From Alkalihalobacillus sp. FSL W8-0930 (GTDB lineage: Bacteria; Bacillota; Bacilli; Bacillales; Bacillaceae_D), in contig CP150183.1 in assembly GCA_037965595.1 (NCBI GenBank), forward strand, positions 620,001 through 684,000: a DNA stretch of 64,000 bases, read 5' to 3'. A program made the translations under genes and the position numbers. Under the pieces are notes generated by a model that was given only the letters and a program-made list of their open reading frames with translations, was not told the DNA's origin and did not search any database. Below are positions 61,346 to 64,000 of this stretch, one piece after another (positions within the stretch are counted from its first letter, which is position 1; every line of letters begins with the position of its first letter).

Positions 61346-61468
61346 AATCAATGAAACATGTTGAATAAGGGACTAATGTACTCTGGCTTCATTGGTCTTC
61401 CCTTTTCCAATGTGATAAGTCTATCTAATGAAATCCAAACTCTCATAATGGATCTAATGTAATCAATA

Positions 61469-61486
61469 AATCAAATTTTCTTGATT
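61469..61486. promoter_or_regulatory. ArsR operator 1
   Basis: AATCAA-N6-TTGATT is a perfect inverted repeat 79 bases before arsR. Its right half may overlap the -35 of the arsR promoter (TATACA at 61502-61507 as -10). Confidence 0.7.
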
Positions 61487-61515
61487 AATCATCTCTAATC
61501 CTATACACTTTAATT

Positions 61516-61533
61516 AATCAAAAAAAGTTGATT
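61516..61533. promoter_or_regulatory. ArsR operator 2
   Basis: A second AATCAA-N6-TTGATT lies 15 bases before the arsR start and covers the region between promoter and ribosome binding site. Confidence 0.75.
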
Positions 61534-61547
61534 AAAGAGGTGAAAGC

Positions 61548-61862
61548 ATGCAGTCTCAAGGTTGTGAACCGAAAGAGTATGATTTTGATGTACTCGAAAC
61601 ACAATTCAAAGCTTTAGCGGATAAGAAACGAATTCAGCTGCTTCATTTATTGAGTACAAAAGGGCAAACCTGCGTGTGTGATTTAGTTGAGGATATGAAT
61701 ATGCCTCAGTCGAAATTGTCCTATCATTTAAAGATCCTAATGAATGCGGACTTACTTACAAAAGAAACAAAGGGGACATGGAGTTATTATGCTGTGAACA
61801 AACATGTCATGGATCAACTCTTATCAGAACAATTGTGTTGCGTATTAAAGCCGTCAAATTAA
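61548..61862 (+). CDS. arsR: ArsR-type metalloregulator
   Basis: The 104-residue protein has the SmtB/ArsR winged helix (FKALADKKRIQLLHLL and MPQSKLSYHLKILMNADLL). The sensor cysteines are CVCDL just before the recognition helix, as in classical ArsR, and there is a further CC pair at the end (LCCVLKP). It represses the ars operon until arsenite or a related metal(loid) binds. AGAGGTG precedes the ATG. Confidence 0.93.
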   Translation: MQSQGCEPKEYDFDVLETQFKALADKKRIQLLHLLSTKGQTCVCDLVEDMNMPQSKLSYHLKILMNADLLTKETKGTWSYYAVNKHVMDQLLSEQLCCVLKPSN

Positions 61863-61880
61863 TGGCTTTTTTAACTTATT

Positions 61881-61898
61881 AATCAAAAAAAATTGATG
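61881..61898. promoter_or_regulatory. ArsR operator 3, inside the operon
   Basis: AATCAA-N6-TTGATG, the same architecture with one mismatch, lies between arsR and the arsI-like gene. It may allow a second point of control. Confidence 0.6.
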
Positions 61899-61916
61899 TT
61901 AGAAGGGGCGAATAAC

Positions 61917-62288
61917 ATGACTTATGTTCACATTGGTTTACATGTTAAAAATTTAGAAGAAAGTAAGACGTTTTACGAGCGTTTTCTGGGAGTTACTCCA
62001 GTAAAAGAAAAAGAAAACTACGTAAAGTTTCTAACTGAATCTCCTGCTTTGAACCTGACATTAAAGGAAGAAGAGAAGTTCGAAGGAAATCAGATTAATC
62101 ATTTAGGTGTTCAAGTTCATTCTGTAGAAGATGTACTTTTCCATAAAACAAGATTAGAAAAGGAAGGTTTCTTTGCAAGAGAAGAAATGGATGTGAATTG
62201 CTGTCATGCCATTCAGGATAAATTCTGGGTAACTGATCCAAATGGAATTGAGTGGGAATATTTTTATACGAAAGAGGATGTAAAGTGA
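61917..62288 (+). CDS. arsI: ArsI/CadI-type dioxygenase-like VOC protein
   Basis: The 123-residue protein begins [19 protein letters not shown] and has the vicinal cysteine motif [19 protein letters not shown], characteristic of ArsI C-As lyases and CadI proteins in ars operons. ArsI cleaves methyl or aryl arsenicals. The protein is shorter at the C-terminus than most ArsI (about 140-160). The ATG at 61917 follows AAGGGG. It is the second gene of the operon. Confidence 0.8.
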   Translation: MTYVHIGLHVKNLEESKTFYERFLGVTPVKEKENYVKFLTESPALNLTLKEEEKFEGNQINHLGVQVHSVEDVLFHKTRLEKEGFFAREEMDVNCCHAIQDKFWVTDPNGIEWEYFYTKEDVK

Positions 62289-62307
62289 TGAGAGGGGAAC
62301 GTTTACT

Positions 62308-63606
62308 TTGAGTTCGGTGATTTTAGCTTCAGCTATCTTTGTTTTAACGTTAGTTTTTGTCATTTGGCAGCCTAGAAATTTAAATATTGGCTGGTCGGCA
62401 TGTGGAGGAGCGATTCTTGCTCTTCTAGTAGGTGTTGTATCATTCACTGATGTGATGGACGTAACGAGTATTGTATGGAATGCGACCTTAACCTTTATCG
62501 CCATTATTCTTATTTCCTTAATACTTGATGAGATTGGATTGTTTGAGTGGTCGGCCTTACATATGGCCCGAATGGCAAAGGGAAATGCAGTGCTTATGTT
62601 TATCTATGTTTGTTTATTAGGATCTGTGGTCGCAGCCTTTTTTGCAAATGACGGGGCGGCACTCATCTTGACTCCCATCGTCTTATCCATGGTACGTTCT
62701 CTAAAGTTTAATGAGAAGATGGTGTTTCCATTTATTATCGCAAGTGGTTTTATCGCGGATACGACCTCTTTACCGCTCGTCGTGAGTAATCTTGTCAATA
62801 TCGTATCTGCTGATTATTTTGGCATTGGATTTGTTGAATACGCATCACGCATGATTGTGCCAAACATCTTTTCCCTTCTAGCAAGTGTTCTTGTTCTCTA
62901 TCTTTATTTCAGAAAAGACATTCCAAAACGATACGATCATTCGGAGCTACAGGAGCCGGCCGAGGTTATTAAAGATCATAAGATGTTTCGCCTATCATGG
63001 CTTATCTTAGCCTTGTTGCTTATTGGTTATTTAGTAAGTGAATTCGTACATATCCCTGTATCCGTTATTGCGGGAGTGATTGCACTTGTTTTCTTAGGAT
63101 TTGCGAGTAAAAGCAAAGCGGTTGAAACGAAAAAAGTCGTAAGCGGTGCACCGTGGAATATTGTGTTTTTCTCGATTGGTATGTATGTCGTGGTCTATGG
63201 GCTTCGTAATGTGGGACTTACAGATCTGCTGTCAAATGTAGTCCAAGTGGCTGCAGATCAGGGACTTTTCCTAGCAACGATGGGCATGGGATTCTTAGCT
63301 GCCGTTCTTTCCTCTGTCATGAACAACATGCCTACCGTATTAATTGATGCGATTGCAATAGGGAATACCGAAACGACAGGCATCATAAGAGAAGGTTTAA
63401 TTTATGCAAATGTTATTGGTGCAGACCTTGGACCCAAAATTACGCCGATTGGTTCACTTGCTACGTTGTTGTGGCTCCATGTGTTAACTCAAAAGGGAGT
63501 AAAGATTTCGTGGGGAACGTATTTTAAAACAGGTGTAATCATTACCCTGCCCGTCTTGTTTATCACACTAATGGGTTTATACCTATGGTTACTTATTATT
63601 TCTTAA
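62308..63606 (+). CDS. arsB: ArsB arsenite efflux pump
   Basis: The 432-residue protein has about 12 membrane segments and the ArsB/NhaD pattern with [18 protein letters not shown], a [17 protein letters not shown] stretch and [14 protein letters not shown]. It exports arsenite or antimonite, driven by the proton gradient. TTG start after GAGAGGGG. It lies 19 bases after the arsI-like gene and is followed by arsC. Confidence 0.94.
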   Translation: MSSVILASAIFVLTLVFVIWQPRNLNIGWSACGGAILALLVGVVSFTDVMDVTSIVWNATLTFIAIILISLILDEIGLFEWSALHMARMAKGNAVLMFIYVCLLGSVVAAFFANDGAALILTPIVLSMVRSLKFNEKMVFPFIIASGFIADTTSLPLVVSNLVNIVSADYFGIGFVEYASRMIVPNIFSLLASVLVLYLYFRKDIPKRYDHSELQEPAEVIKDHKMFRLSWLILALLLIGYLVSEFVHIPVSVIAGVIALVFLGFASKSKAVETKKVVSGAPWNIVFFSIGMYVVVYGLRNVGLTDLLSNVVQVAADQGLFLATMGMGFLAAVLSSVMNNMPTVLIDAIAIGNTETTGIIREGLIYANVIGADLGPKITPIGSLATLLWLHVLTQKGVKISWGTYFKTGVIITLPVLFITLMGLYLWLLIIS

Positions 63607-63624
63607 ATAAAGGAGCATGTAACG

Positions 63625-64000
63625 ATGACGAAAAAAAGTATTTATTTTCTTTGTACAGGTAACTCATGTAGAAGCCAAATGGCTGAAGGGTGGGCTAAGG
63701 AATATCTAGCTGATGAATGGAACGTATTCAGCGCAGGGATTGAGGCGCATGGTTTGAATCCGAATGCAGTAAAAGCGATGAAGGAAGTAGGAATCGATAT
63801 CTTAAATCAAACCTCGGATACAATTGATTCTGAGCTTATAAACAACGCAGATTTTGTAGTGACCTTATGCGGTGATGCAGCAGACAAATGTCCTACAACA
63901 CCCGCGCATGTCAGAAGAGCGCATTGGGGATTTGATGATCCTGCTAAAGCTACAGGAACAGAGGAAGAAAAGTGGGCATTCTTCCAACGTGTGAGAGATG
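63625..64000 (+). CDS. arsC: ArsC arsenate reductase (thioredoxin-linked), 3'-cut
   Basis: The first 125 codons are within the window. The catalytic motif [13 protein letters not shown] (Cys 10, Cys 15 and the Arg of the phosphatase loop) and the redox pair [11 protein letters not shown] (about Cys 82 and 89) are visible, so it is a thioredoxin-dependent enzyme that reduces arsenate to arsenite for ArsB. AAGGAG precedes the ATG. Confidence 0.95.
   Translation, partial: MTKKSIYFLCTGNSCRSQMAEGWAKEYLADEWNVFSAGIEAHGLNPNAVKAMKEVGIDILNQTSDTIDSELINNADFVVTLCGDAADKCPTTPAHVRRAHWGFDDPAKATGTEEEKWAFFQRVRD

Overview
The window is low-GC Gram-positive DNA from a member of the Bacillaceae. The evidence is a complete rsb/sigB stress operon, a tex, cmpA and SprT-like block in the Bacillus order, Bacillus-style ribosome binding sites (GGAGG with ATG, GTG or TTG starts), and an integrative conjugative element (ICE) of the ICEBs1/Tn916 family in a tRNA-Leu gene. 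The species cannot be named from sequence reading alone.

Layout. (1) 1-4653: rsbR (cut by the window edge), rsbS, rsbT, rsbU, rsbV, rsbW, sigB and rsbX, with an internal sigma-B promoter before rsbV. (2) 4.7-7.8 kb: tex, the short sporulation gene cmpA on the minus strand, and a SprT-like metalloprotease gene. (3) 7.88-8.71 kb: seven tRNA genes (Asn, Ser, Glu, Val, Asp, Leu-TAG, Leu-GAG). (4) 8.66-40.22 kb: an ICE-type island in tRNA-Leu(GAG), bounded by a 201-bp direct repeat. From left to right it holds int, immA, immR, xis, helP, conQ, oriT, nicK, a STAS-domain RsbR-like gene, conB, conC, conD, conE, yddF, conG, cwlT, yddI and a yddJ-like gene, followed by a cargo zone. (5) 40.2-61.4 kb: chromosomal accessory DNA with small membrane proteins, acetyltransferases, lipoproteins, a MarR/pirin/DoxX cluster, a TetR/VOC pair, several decayed genes, and a guanidine-I riboswitch controlling an SMR pump pair. 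(6) 61.5-64 kb: an arsenic resistance operon, arsR, arsI-like, arsB and arsC, cut by the window edge.

The cargo of the ICE is the most interesting part. It has a two-gene module of a Cap4/DUF4297-like nuclease and an SMC-like ATPase with a CxxC hook (Lamassu/ABC-3C-like). Next to it is a three-gene operon encoding a viroplasmin-RNase HI fusion, an RnlA-like RNase toxin and an RnlB-like antitoxin. A lone HEPN protein gene converges on that operon. RNase HI is a known trans-acting partner of the E. coli RnlA-RnlB system, so an operon that carries its own RNase H next to rnlA-rnlB looks like a self-contained version of that anti-phage system. The ICE also carries an RsbR paralogue that keeps both stressosome phosphosite threonines, about 16 kb from the host stressosome operon, which suggests that the element may tap into the general stress response.

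The right side of the island contains three further decayed copies of the tRNA-Leu 3' end (34.07, 38.23 and 39.62 kb) before the intact copy at 40.02 kb. This suggests that several elements piled up at one attachment site.
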